From positions 5,251,001 to 5,315,000 of the forward strand of contig OX359245.1 of the NCBI GenBank assembly GCA_947179485.1: 64,000 bases of DNA, in the 5' to 3' direction. Below the pieces are notes generated by a model. The model made no database searches and was not told where the DNA came from. It saw only the letters and a program-made list of their open reading frames with translations. Below, piece after piece: positions 22,961-34,394 of the stretch. This DNA is from Allacma fusca. Taxonomy: Eukaryota > Arthropoda > Collembola > Symphypleona > Sminthuridae. The position numbers were made by a program, and so were the translations under genes. Within the stretch, counting starts at the first letter, position 1. Each line of letters starts with the position of its first letter.

Positions 22961-23923
22961 TATAGCTCCTCACTGGTCGAGTAGTTATTCATACCGTACT
23001 CGTACTTGGAACCGTACTCGAATTGTCGGGCCAAATTCCCGCATGACCCGGACTTGTGTCTTCAAGTATACGAGTAAAAAATCCTTTACTCGAAGGACGG
23101 TAATATATTTCTTAATTCCTTACCAAACTTGGACCGTACTTACGGGTATGAAACGTTTATACCGACCGACCCGTACTTGAACTTGTACTCGAACCGTACT
23201 CGAGTATCAAGTACACCGAAAAAAATAGTTTATACATTTTACTTCTGTTAAAGAGATTGGCGTATAAAACAGTTAGTAAACAAAGTCGTAAACAATAGTA
23301 AAAACGAGGTTAAAATGCTGATGAACTATACATCAAGATTTGATACTGCCAGTCACATCGACTGGATTCTCTTTAGTCAGATCAATCTTATCCTCAACCT
23401 CCATTAATTCTGTACTATTCTCCGGTTTCATGATATTTTACGGCGACACTCATAACTGCAGTAGTAGTCCATTCGGAGCTGTAACAATGACTTAATTCAG
23501 CTTAATCAAGTGTTGACCCAACATTGTCGCTGTACATGCAACATTTCATGCAACTCGTAGTCATTTTGAATTTAACCGCTTTTCCTTTTTCGCTTCGGAA
23601 TAACAACAACTCTTTTGTAATCAAGGATGTATGGATGTGGACTTTGTACTGGAGGAAATTACTCGAGTATCGCGTATAAATCCGAGTACGGGTTCAAGTA
23701 CGTTTGAATTTATGTCCCGAACTCGTACCCGTTCTTTGGTTCAAGTACTTTGAACGTACTCGTACTCACTCTGGTACTCGTTAGAAATATACTCAAGTCC
23801 GAGTACGAAAACGGATACTCGACCAACAAGTGCAAGTACCAATCTTAGTTGATACCGTACTCGACCCGTACACGTACTCGAACTTGAAACTCGAGTATCT
23901 ACTCGAACTCGTGAGGAGCTATA
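22961..23923. mobile_element. hAT-like element, GTACTCG-word family, copy 1
   Basis: The 963-bp element has inverted ends TATAGCTCCTCAC and GTGAGGAGCTATA and an exact 8-bp target duplication TTCCCAAC (22953-22960 and 23924-23931). Both arms are packed with GTACTCG/CGAGTAC words. The interior, about 23220-23640, is unrelated and non-coding. There is no transposase, so it is non-autonomous. Confidence 0.92.
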
Positions 23924-23931
23924 TTCCCAAC

Positions 23932-25335
23932 GTATGGCATGCCAAACTGTAACTGTGAATAAACCGAGATGCCGTTGTACTTTGCTACTAATGTACGTAT
24001 GTACAGGTAATCTCATGGAGGATTTATTGATGCTGATATGAAGGGAGCATCGTCTAAGTGTAAGCCGTCATATGTAAAATTCCCTGTACATTATCCTTAC
24101 ATATCTTTAAATCCTTGTGAATTGCCGAATATTGATGATAACTGGGTGGTAGCCTCGTACTGTCCAAAACTGGTCATAAAGCGTTTCGTTTTGCTCTATC
24201 GAGTTTATAATTTGTTCCGACCAAATTGTCCGTTATGTTCCTAATATAGGAATGGAATTAACTGTCTGCTCCGACATTTTGGAATATATTTATTTGTCTG
24301 ACATGCATTTGGGAGAAAGTTCAATGCAAAATTTTCAAATTGTTCAAACTTTTGATCCAGTGCAAAATTTTGGTTTAGATCTACAGTGAATTTATTATAT
24401 GATGGTTTCCTCTTAGGCATTATTGGCATGTCTTTTAAATACAACTAATAGAAATTTATACAGGATTTAAAAAAAATTGAAGCATTATTCCAGCTTTAAC
24501 ATCAAAAAGTCAGGAAAAGGCTTATTTGATTCTTGAAAAGTGGGGGGACAGCAGTATATCCTGTTCCTCCCTGACGTTTTTTGGGACACACATGTCCCCC
24601 CTGTCCACCCTTATTCCGGAATGCCTTTGTACCGTACATGCTAGCGACCTACTTAAAAGCCACTGCTGTACTACTATAAATATACATATAATTCTTAAGA
24701 AAAATAATAATGGAAAATATTAAGCACAAAATCGAATTCAATCCCTCTGGAACAGTTATAGTAACCCAAAATCAAATTTTGATCTTTAGACGGGTTTTTA
24801 GAATTATGACCGTGAATATTTTATTAAACCTTTAAATCTTTGTCTGCTTTATGAGCTACAATTTTTTTCATATAAGGAATTTACTGGCAGAGAGACACTC
24901 TATCAGTAGTCATGTTCATGTAATGGAATTTCTTGAATTGTATTTGAATACATATCGACTGGAACTCAGCATTTTGAATATCCAAAATTCTAGAGGTTCA
25001 TAGTGATTTCAAAAAACTCCTATGGCATTTGTATAGTATTTCGCATCTCGGTCATTAGTAAACTATTGCAAATATAATTACTTAATTTTCGATCAAAATA
25101 GAATTGTCGGGTATACATAATTTGTAAGCTTATACGTGTATATATGTATGTACATACGCAGAGATATTTCAGTTTTACCTAGCTGACGCTGCTCATAGTC
25201 ATGAACAGAATGTTCAGGAGTTTGTATTGTAAGAGCCGCGAAGCCCATTTAGTTTTATAAGTCCTAGCCAGCTGATTTATTCATGACAGTTGTTTGCAGA
25301 ATATGGCCCAGGTCCCGGAATAGTTATTTTTAGAG
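23932..25335. other. Gene-free AT-rich DNA
   Basis: No gene, tandem array or clear mobile element was recognised. Short ORFs (for example 24038-24244) have no family features. A G/C-rich patch at 24535-24610 with GGGACA/TGTCCC words stands out mildly. Confidence 0.4.
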
Positions 25336-26858
25336 TGGTATGACTCCAGGTCATGACCCACTATTGTAAATAGTTGGTAATACAGTGAACAGTTTATACT
25401 GACATGACCCACCCGTAAGAGTCATGGTCCGTATATGCATGAAGTGTTCAAAAGTGAAGTGCTCGAATTATTCAAAAGACTCCTGACCCAGCCTAAGGCT
25501 TGGTCCTCTCTAAGTGCTGGAGGCAGGGCTGGAGTATTCGAAAAATATGAATACAATTCTGATTAATATTAATCCTAACGGATTCCAATCCCAATTAAAA
25601 TGCATTTCTATCATAAAATGAAAATTCCAATCCGATTTTTTCAAATATTTTCTGTGAATTCCAATATAATTCAAATACTTTAGTTATTAAATATTGATAC
25701 CTAGTTGTACTAGAGTCCCAAAAATATCGTAACTTTATACTAAATTTAAGCCAGAAAGTGTCTAAAATCGGCAATGATAAATGCAACGAAGCCAGGGGAT
25801 ACGCAAGACTATTTTATAAAGGCATTTCTGCTTAATCTACGCAAGCACCATAACCTTATACGACTTGTAATGTGTCACCTTGTTTTTCAGAGATACCCAA
25901 GTAGTCAAAAAAGTGAGCTGCATGCTTATTTCCCTGAAAAACTTAAACCCCTTTTCCCACATCTGAAAATTAATGGCAAATGAATCGATTGCTTATAGAT
26001 TACAGCGAATTCATTTCCAGAAAATAAATTTGTTTGTTCATCTGCGAGATTTTGTGGAGTCAAACATAATCCCAAATTTTGTATTCCAATGAGTAGTTAA
26101 AAAAACCATGTTATGGCGGAGAAAAAATACTTTTGTTGCTTGAATTTACGATATAAACTTCAATATGTCACAGATTTTTCGGATATATAAGCATTGGATA
26201 CAGTATTCAAATATATTTTGAATACTAATTCGAATACAGATATTTTTTCCGATTCAATACAGATTTAAATACTTGAAAAAATATACTTATGAATACCAAT
26301 TCCGATAAAAATACCAGAAAATAGGAATGAAATACCGATTCCAATTTTAATTCCGATTCGAATGACCGGCCCTGGCAGGAGGTCACGGTGTGACTGCTTT
26401 GTTCCATAAATAGCCCCGCTGGAAACTTCTATATAAAGAGAAGGCTCTCCAGGGATCAAGGACAGTCTTATTGCTGAAGTTCTGCCAGTCATTAGCTTTT
26501 CTTTGAAGTTGTTATTTTAGAGTCGATACTGTTACTATTTATCTGTCGGGTATTATAGATTGTTTGATGCTAGACATTTTTTTGAATTATTCTTGTTTGA
26601 GTAATTATTTTTGTTCACGATCCTAAGAGTTGCGTGTGGAATTGGATTAATTTATCTTTGCTTTTTTTTTGAAAGTTATATTTATTTGTTAATAAAATAG
26701 TAACTGTAAATTAGTTACTAGACTAAACTTACCTATTTGAAATCCTTACATGAATCATTTATTTGTTGATTCATATTTTTAGTCAGGATCCTCATCTCAA
26801 TTACACTTCCTGCTCATGACCTTTTGTTTTCGGACTTTTACGCAAAAGTGTCATACTA
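25336..26858 (+). repeat. Candidate solo LTR carrying a nested MITE
   Basis: The outer segment begins AGTGGTATGACTCC and ends near GTGTCATACTATA, which are imperfectly inverted. It contains GGTCATGACC-type words, a TATATAAAG box at about 26432, a downstream AATAAA around 26693, and the inserted 25524-26374 element. This layout resembles a retroviral-type LTR, but no partner LTR, primer site or target duplication was established. It could equally be another promoter-containing repeat. Confidence 0.3.
25524..26374. mobile_element. hAT-like element, AATTCCGATTC-word family
   Basis: The 851-bp element begins CAGGGCTGGAGTATTCGAA and ends with the inverse of CAGGGCCGGTCATTCGAA. Flanks are GCTGGAGG (25516-25523) and GCAGGAGG (26375-26382), 7 of 8 matching. 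Both arms consist of ATTCCAATTCCGATT-like words. The middle holds a short insert without a recognisable gene. Confidence 0.85.
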
Positions 26859-27566
26859 TACCCCCTCTTTATTGGAGTTTTCTCTGCGGAGAGGTTGCAA
26901 ATTAACATTTTTTGGGGACCGGGATTGACGAGAACCGATCCTCCTATTTCTTATATAATTTCCTAATCTCAGAGAGGGTCATGATCTGTTTAAAGTTAGT
27001 CTGTGAGGGAATCTAAACATAGAAAATACAATTGACGTACATACAAGCCATCTCCGCTAACTATTTTAGTAGTGCTACATTCTTCGTCTCCTGGATCCTC
27101 CGAAATCTTGCCGACAGAATCATGTCAAATGTTTTTAAATCATAGTCAAGTTGTCTCATTTTTGTCGCCCAGAAGAAATACTTTATCCCTTCCCAAGTGA
27201 ACTTGGACTGTATTGTGATGTTTATATATAATCAAAACTATTTCAAAATATTGTCGCCAATAGAAATCAAATTTTCGAAACAAGCAGATTGTTGCCACAG
27301 CTGTCATTATGAAATCATAAAAACTATAATAATTATTTTTTACTGGGATGTCATAAATCAGTCGATATTGGCTAATTCAAAACCCGGATTCACGGAATCA
27401 TCTGAGACCTTCATCTATTTCTATAAAAACAATCAACCGTCGACTTGCAATATGTAACATTTAATTTATGCTCTACTTGATGTACCTAAACAACCTGAAA
27501 TAATTTTCCTAAGGTTTGCATGAAATAATAAGAATAACGTTAATTCAATAATTACAATATTATGTA
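26859..27566. other. Gene-free DNA; 27280-27560 is duplicated at 51970-52260
   Basis: The shared stretch includes AAATCAG(T/A)CGATATTGGCT and GGATTCA-GGAATCA. No gene is supported. A run reading TTTTTTGGGGACCGGG with GATTGACGAGAACC following (about 26910-26940) is unexplained. Confidence 0.4.
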
Positions 27567-27574
27567 TTATTACT

Positions 27575-28195
27575 ATAGCTCCTTATCGAGTTCGAGTATA
27601 CCGGCGAGTATCGAGTACAAGTACGAGTTCGAGTCGAGTACGGTCAAATTTTTGCGAATACTCGATACTTGAAATGGGTTTCGAGTACGGGTAACAATTT
27701 TTCACATACTTACGAGTACGAGTCCAATAAAAATACTCATAAGGGTTATCGAGTTCGAGTACCACATGCTCAATATACGAGTACGCGTACACGTGCACAC
27801 AAGTGTTGCAAACTTTTGAATTTCCAGTAAAGAGACGAAGGCGCTAATATGAAATTAAATTAAAATGACTTATTGGATCCTAAGAGAATGTCCATGGCTG
27901 GAGAAAAATCACTGTTCAATTGTGGTGTTGTTATTATTAAATACTCGAGTATGAAGACTCGAGTCACGGCACGAGTACGAGTACGGGATTTCGGTATTTA
28001 CAGTTCCGTACTCGCGAGTATGAAACAAGTTCGGGTTCTGAACTGGAACTCGGTCGCTTATTTCAAGTATTTTCCTGAGTACTCGTATATGTGGCGAGTA
28101 CGAGTACCTTGGATTGGAGTTCAAACTCGATGCCTCGATTTCGAGTACGAGTTTGAGTACGGTTCCGCAAGGTAATCACTCAATAAGGAGCTATA
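27575..28195. mobile_element. hAT-like element, GTACTCG-word family, copy 2
   Basis: The 621-bp element has ends TATAGCTCCTTAT and ATAAGGAGCTATA and an exact 8-bp duplication ATTATTAC (27567-27574 and 28196-28203). The arms are GAGTACGAGTTCGAG words. The flanking DNA is duplicated at 51970-52440, where this insertion is absent, so the insertion is younger than that duplication or was specific to this copy. Confidence 0.92.
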
Positions 28196-28203
28196 ATTAT
28201 TAC

Positions 28204-29506
28204 CCTGGGAACTGTTATTAATTTAAAAATAAATCAATTTTGAAACAAGTACCAAATGCTCTGAATATGTAGGGTCAATATAGCTTTTAAATGAGCCAAC
28301 CAACATTGCAAACAGCAATTATTTTTGTCAGGGTTTTCCCAATTTTTACACACTGACAAAATAAATTCCATACTACAAAATTCTTCAGCACAAAGAATGG
28401 AGTGTAGGATAAGGGATATGCCACAAATGACGTCATGCATTTAGTCAGTCAGTTACATCGTCTGTGAATGATTTAGCATGACGTACTCACAATCAGTTAG
28501 TCCCCTCTTCATAATATGACGTCATTTTTTTAATGGTCACATATAAACACATGTTAATACATGCGCCATCAAAAGGTGGCGTAGTCACTTTTACCGAACC
28601 TTGCAAAACGGTAATGGTTTTTACAAATTTATTCATAAATGCACAAACCCTCAATATCAAATACGAGCCAGCTAAATTTGTGTAATAGTTTTAAATATCA
28701 TTCATTCTTGCTTGTATATCATCAGGATAAATACGGTACCAGTGTCTCCCGATAATTCAACCGTTTAATAACCACTAGTTATCCACACAGTAAAACGTAT
28801 TGCTTGAAAAGGATCCACCTAACCTCGGAAAAATAAAGGTCTCATATAAACGCACATTAGATGCACATTTTAACATTAGTGTAAGTTAATAATCCAGCCA
28901 TCTATTGTAACCATTGACGCTGGAATAAGTAGCATTGCATGCAATTGGTTAGTTCAATTTAAGTAAATTTTCGAATTCAAAAAGCTGTTAATTAAAACCT
29001 ACATCCATCCTTCAGCCTGTAAATTAAGTTTTTCTATTCCATGTGTTTTACTACAATACATTACTTCGCCAATTTGTGATTTTGTTTACTTGAAGAGGTG
29101 AGATGCAAACCAAGTGCATTTTCGAAATTTTGCCAATGAAAATTTGTTCGTAACGTAAAACGTATTTGTTATTTATTACTACTATGTTATAAAATTACTG
29201 ACCGAATGATTTACCCACTTCCTATGACCTTCGACCTAGAAGATTTTACCGAAGAATTGGTGTAGTTGGTCTATTACCGATGGCAAATAAAATTTCGACA
29301 ATGAAAACGAGGTAAACAAAGCTGACTAAGTGTTACTTCAATGATTAATTATTTTAAACGAACGCAGTTTTAAATAACAATACACCCTGTGGAATTGCAC
29401 TATACCCACGTATACATGACATCATATACAGTCAGTCATCCTTCGTTGTGACGACGAATCATCAGTCAGTCGTAATTTGCAATATTTTTGAATGACGTCA
29501 TTTTTG
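28204..29506. other. Gene-free DNA; first part duplicated at 52260-52440
   Basis: The stretch 28204-28420 matches 52260-52440 (GTTATTAATTTAAAAATAAA; TTTAAATGAG; CTGACAAAATAA-like). The remainder is AT-rich without supported genes. TGACGTCAT occurs near 28430, 28515 and 29490, which may be chance or remains of a repeat. Confidence 0.4.
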
Positions 29507-29509
29507 TTA

Positions 29510-29980
29510 TGTAACGTTCATATTGCGCTTCTGCAAGCTAAAGTTTTTCGTCAGCAAGCTAGCTTGCTGAGCGAACGGTCTGCACGTTGATTTACTTGCA
29601 CGTATGGAAGTTTTGTTCACATTGGGTTTCAGCTGCAAGTGCCAGCAATTTGTCTGTTGGCAACGTACGGTTAGCGACTTTTTCTATAAGTCGTAAATTT
29701 AACACGGTGCAGAATAGAAATCGATAGAACATTGCGCGGCATAGGAGTTGGTTGAAGAAGTTAACAAGGAACTCAATGGCAAATGCAAGCATGTTCATCA
29801 GCTTGCGGAGGAAAGTAGAAGCGAGTTCTACTTCGCTTCTGCAAGTAAAATCTACCCTCTGCAAGTCTCATCTGCAAGTAAAATGCTTGCAGAGGCGACC
29901 AATGTGAACAGAACTTGCAGCGCTGCATATAAATACTTGCAATACTTTTTGCTTGCAGAAGTGGCAATGTGAACGGTACA
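29510..29980. mobile_element. PIF/Harbinger-like MITE, CTTGCAAG-word family
   Basis: The 471-bp element has ends TGTAACGTTCATATTGCGC and, inverted, TGTACCGTTCACATTGCC, both continuing into ACTTCTGCAAG-like sequence. TTA flanks both ends (29507-29509 and 29981-29983), which fits the TWA target preference of PIF/Harbinger. The interior is filled with CTTGCAG/CTGCAAG words. Overlapping ORFs here on both strands are by-products of the repeats. Confidence 0.75.
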
Positions 29981-29983
29981 TTA

Positions 29984-32136
29984 TGGACCTGATCGAACGC
30001 TGGAATTGAATTTGTGACCCTTGCCTCGGCACGTTTGTCCTACTATTGTGCCGTCCGATTGAGTGGGCAAAGACCTGTACATCAGTTAGTTGTAGATGTG
30101 TTCTGTACGTACATTTTGATAAATATCTGGGACAATATGGTCAAATCTTGGAAATATCTTCGGAGATTCTTCAGTCATGGACGGGAATAGATGTCGGGGC
30201 CTTTGTTTTCAGAAATAATTGAAATGTCTACAACTCATTCGTGTTCATATTGGGTCTTTCCTCTGTGCAGATAGGAGGATCAAATTGGCTGTTCCTTTTA
30301 TTTGATTTAACCAAAGTCCAACCTTAAGTTTGTCTATTCCCCAGTAAAGGCTCAATACGTAATACGTTATATTTATCTTAAATGCATTTTTTGGCATACA
30401 TACGTGATGTTTGAGAATGTAGATCTTGGACGACCTTAAGGGGTTTGTCCTAGCCCAATTTCCGAAAAGGGTTAGCGTAGAGAGGACCTTTACTTCACAG
30501 CGTGGGCCCAAAAAGTGGTTGTACTGAAGTTTGTATTATAAAGCTTTAATATAATAAATTTTAATAAACTTTAACATTTTTGAAATGTTAAATCACACAA
30601 GAAAATTGCATATTTAAAAGTTGGCGAAAATGTTTCAGTAACATTCTGTCATTCTAAACGTCCATAAATATACTCCGTATGAAACATTTATGAATATGCA
30701 CGAAGCTAGTGCTTAGAAAAGGCAATTTGAGAAGATTTTTAGACTTCTTTTTATTTTGAATGAACACATTTTCCGAAAACAAATCCAAATCCAAGACGTC
30801 TTTTAGATTTTGTAATTTTGATTCGTTATATAATTTAATATCAAGATTATTTTAATCTTCATACCTTAAAGAATTGGATGAACAATAACACCACCCATAC
30901 CCGATTGTGGTTCTAATCCCTTATTGATTGTCAAACACGTTGTCACCATATAAAACATCCAGCCGGTGTTACAAACTTAAAAGCTTTCAAGGAAAAAGGG
31001 ATACAAATAAATGTAAGGTTCAGGTATTAGCTTTCATTTCTGACACTACAATTTGCAAGAATAAGTAGGGGGGGGCAAGCACATAAAAATAATATAAAAA
31101 ATAAATATTTTAAAAACATAAATATAAAATTAAAAAAACACGAAAATTACAAACAATATAAAAGTAACCATATGACGTGCATTCACCTATGCTTTTACAC
31201 CGAATTAATGAAACCTTGTCAATAACACAGTCGTGGCAGAATACCTAGTGGAAATTACATCTAGTCAATAATAACTTCTTAAAACTACCTACTAAATAAC
31301 ACCGAGTCAATTAGCACTTTTCAAAAATGTTGAATCGTATAGTTCGAGCCAATCTGGAGGTATAGCTTCAGAAGAAAGATTTGAATTGTCAACTTGCCTT
31401 TCTGGATCGGTGCTCCATTGCTGTCCACCGTCTTGGACTTTACAGTAGTAAAACTTGTTCTTGTCGTTACAAACGTTTTCTGAGAAATGAATTTTTTGGC
31501 CCACATAAAGTCAGTATTTATACTCCGTAATGCTGTTTAATTTATAAATAAATATTAAATATTGCAATCAATCGACATCCGATTCTAGTTCTGATACATA
31601 TATACACACGCCGAACGGCCGCTTAAGATAACAAGATAATTACTGTCAATGTTATGCTTTTAAACTTTCGAATCATCAAAGCCCTGTATCGTCAAGCTGA
31701 ACATCTACAAAATCATTACAACTATAGTTCACTGCTAAGGACAAAAGATAGCTTCGCTATTTTTGAAGTTTGTATGTATCTCTTCCGTGTAAAATAAGAG
31801 AAACAAGAGAAGGTAAGAAGCGATAAGGGCATTTCTACGTTTTGACTTCGGGGTTGAATGAATTTGACGGGAAACTGAAAGCTGACATGGAGAATGCGTG
31901 AACGTATTTTATAAGATCTGTCACTACTATGAATGCTTTCTCTACGTTTTTTACTAAATACGACGGAAAGTCGTCTAATTTCGTCCACTATTTCAGCAAT
32001 TATTACAGATACAAACAATGTTTACAAACGTCTATTGTTTCTGATTGCTCCAGAAATAATCTACATTTCTGTATAAATGATTTCTGGGGGAAAAGCGATG
32101 GATTTTGATGTTTGCTGGATTATATCACAAGTAGTG
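29984..32136. other. Mostly gene-free DNA
   Basis: It is AT-rich, with an A/T-simple stretch at 31080-31160. One possible exon lies at 31310-31500 on the minus strand (separate entry). The part 31610-31720 resembles 50780-50835 and 51270-51345 (AAGATAACAAG, TCAATG-TATGC), another locally duplicated segment. The poly-G run at 31067-31075 is too short to interpret. Confidence 0.4.
31310..31500 (-). pseudogene. Possible terminal exon of a small protein gene
   Basis: A minus-strand frame reads a Cys-containing segment, then QQWSTDPERQVDNSNLSSEA, then IPPDWLEL. A degraded relative reads on the minus strand at 50628-50690 joined to 40340-40372, where a stop replaces the Trp codon. Two diverged copies with matching reading suggest a real protein-coding past. 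Whether this copy is still functional cannot be told. I do not recognise the family. Confidence 0.4.
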
Positions 32137-32519
32137 CAGGGGTCGAAGTTTTGTAAATCTCCCTGGTAAATAATTTCTGGATTTCCTTGCTGATTTTTGT
32201 CTCCCTGATGGGAGGTCCTCAACGATTTCAAAAAACCCTGCTGAAAAGAAGGTCAACGATTTTCAAAATCCTTGTTGGCAAACAAAAATTCCCTACAAGA
32301 CTTGAAATCCCTGCCAAATTAGGCCAATCAATTTAAAAATCCATGTTCGAACCACAAATTTCCTAGAAACACGCCAACAAATTTGAAAATCCCTGCCAAA
32401 AAAGGTCAACGATTTTAAAACTCCCTGTTCGTAAAAATAAATCCCTTCCCTTTGAGATTTTCCCTGCCAGAAATATTTTTTCTCTGGGAAGAATCTTCCC
32501 ACAATATTCCCACCCCCTG
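32137..32519. mobile_element. hAT-like MITE, AAATCCCTG-word family, copy 2
   Basis: The 383-bp element starts CAGGGGTCGAAGTTTTG and ends ACCCCCTG. The body matches the 10797-11154 element (AAAATCCCTGCCAAAAAAGG and similar words). Flanks contain CACAAGTA on the left (with three extra bases before the end) and CACAAGTG on the right, an imperfect 8-bp duplication. Confidence 0.8.
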
Positions 32520-32876
32520 CACAAGTGTAGTGAAATCATATTATTTGCTTCTGTTATATACCCATTACCTATACGGCACTTCAGTTGGCACGTGTTTCAT
32601 ACGAAATACGTGTGCAGCTAGTATCTATATTTTCAATGCATAGCTTGTTATTCCCAGGTAGATGCGGAGGTAAATTTGTGATGTAATGCCTATACAATGA
32701 TATAAATGTTTTAATACACATTAAAATATTTATTTAACGATTAGAGAATGGCACATGGGGATATGAATAATCAGAAGATCAATATTAGCATAACATTTTT
32801 AAATTATTCCGCTGGAAGTTTCAATTTTGGTCATTTGGAATAGAACAACCTGAATTATTTGTCGAACTGAAAGATA
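32520..32876. other. Gene-free DNA between two MITEs
   Basis: AT-rich sequence with no ORF or repeat that I can support. Confidence 0.4.
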
Positions 32877-32884
32877 TATCAATC

Positions 32885-33387
32885 TAGGGCTTCTATTCGG
32901 GACGGGACGTCCCGAGGTTTTCGGGACGGGACCGGGATCGGGACAGTTTCGGGACAAAATTTTTGTCCCCATGTTGTTTCGGGACTGAATCGGGACGGGT
33001 TTTTTTGTCCCGAAGATTTCGGGACGGGACAGAAAAATATTCTTGTACAGTATACTATTGCTGTAAAAATGAATATGTATGGGAATCGTTCCATTTAAAA
33101 TTTGTTATTCTATATATAAATATTTTTTAAAGTAAAATTTCGCTATTATTTGAGGTATTCTTGTAGAAATAAAGGAATTTGGAGCATTTCATAAGACTGG
33201 GATTATAACCGGGACGTCCCGTCCCGAAAACCTCGGGACGGGACCGGGATCGGGACAGTTTCGGGACAACATTTTTGTCCCCATGTAATTTCGGGACTGA
33301 ATCGGGACGATTTTTTTTGTCCCGAGGATTTCGGGACGGGACAGAATTGTCTCCGGGACAAAAATATTGTCCCCAGTAGAAGCCCTA
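32885..33387. mobile_element. hAT-like MITE, GGGACGGG-word family
   Basis: The 503-bp element has inverted ends TAGGGCTTCTAT and GTAGAAGCCCTA and an exact 8-bp duplication TATCAATC (32877-32884 and 33388-33395). Each arm is about 140 bp of CGGGACGGGACC, TTTCGGGAC and TTTTGTCCC words. The two arms run in parallel, so one half may be a duplicated arm. The core is AT-rich. Confidence 0.92.
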
Positions 33388-33395
33388 TATCAATC

Positions 33396-34386
33396 TGCAC
33401 CTCTCCGTATTTTGATTGTTCGTGTGCCCAATATATACAGGTTTACTTATCACATTGGGAGAAATACAAAATCATCAACTGACATGTATTGGAATTTCTT
33501 GCAGAAACATCCATCAATTTGGAAATTCGGTCAAATTCATTAAACATTGTAAGTATACATCCTTGTGTTACTCTTAATAACAAGACTATGGGATTAATTT
33601 ACGGAGGATATAATTTTTCATTATTAAAGCATCAAAATCCAGTCTTAATGGAAATTAAAAATATAAAAGTAAAACAACACACCTATTGCATTGACTGTAG
33701 TAGATCATACCCATGCAAATATTTGTGCATAGATAATAATTGTTACATATTTATCGAATGTTCGAATTTCAGCTGGTGGTACAGTAATTGGTAAACAGTA
33801 GTTGCTACTCAAAAGTTCACGTCGTATGAAGATTCCACCAGTCACACTACAATTATATTGTGTAAGGAAAAATGAACTATAATTTTTTCAGGGAAATTAA
33901 TGTCTTATGAATGCCAATGGAATGGCCGTTGGGTTACTGGCCAACGAAATTGACATCAGAGGACCTGACAGGCTGGATATTCGAGACGAGAGTAAGTATG
34001 CATAAAAATAAAAGTAAAATTAATCTCTTTCGGAGATGAAGACTGAATGAAAACCCACTGGCTATAAGTAGGCGAATTATAAATATTTAAATACTTATGT
34101 CCACTAAAGGAGCAAGCATGATCATTGTGTATACCTTTCTGCCAAAGTGGCCAACATGCCGAAAATGCCCAAAATTCCAAGCATTTTCAGAATAAGACAT
34201 TTTCGGCATTTTCAGGCTGGCAGGCATAGAGCCCAGGGCATGTTCATTTGCACTACCCTGCACTGTATGGGTATAATCGTGTGAAGACACATGACGAGGA
34301 CATTTAGAGAATTCCCTTTTAAATTCAGCTGAGTTCTAGCAGTAAATCTTTAAAAGTTAATTTTCAGCAATACAACACAAGGTTTT
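33396..34386. other. Gene-free DNA with GCCGAAAATG words
   Basis: No supported gene; the 101-residue ORF at 33489-33794 has no domain features. At 34140-34225 there is a patch of GCCGAAAATGCC/GGCATTTTC words like those in the 60508-60677 MITE. Its ends were not resolved. Confidence 0.4.
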
Positions 34387-34394
34387 ATTTTGTA

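Noticed and set aside
23640-23930. Microsatellite or telomere-like array
   Set aside because: The GTACTCG repeats are degenerate with variable spacing, and they end exactly at a terminal inverted repeat with a target duplication. They are a transposon arm.
29592-29972. ORFs on both strands within 29510-29980
   Set aside because: They fall in the CTTGCAG/CTGCAAG word array of a MITE and overlap each other. They are not genes.
32879-33400. ORFs rich in Pro, Ser and Arg in the GGGACGG element
   Set aside because: They come from repeated words in the element arms. Two near-copies in one MITE are not a gene family.
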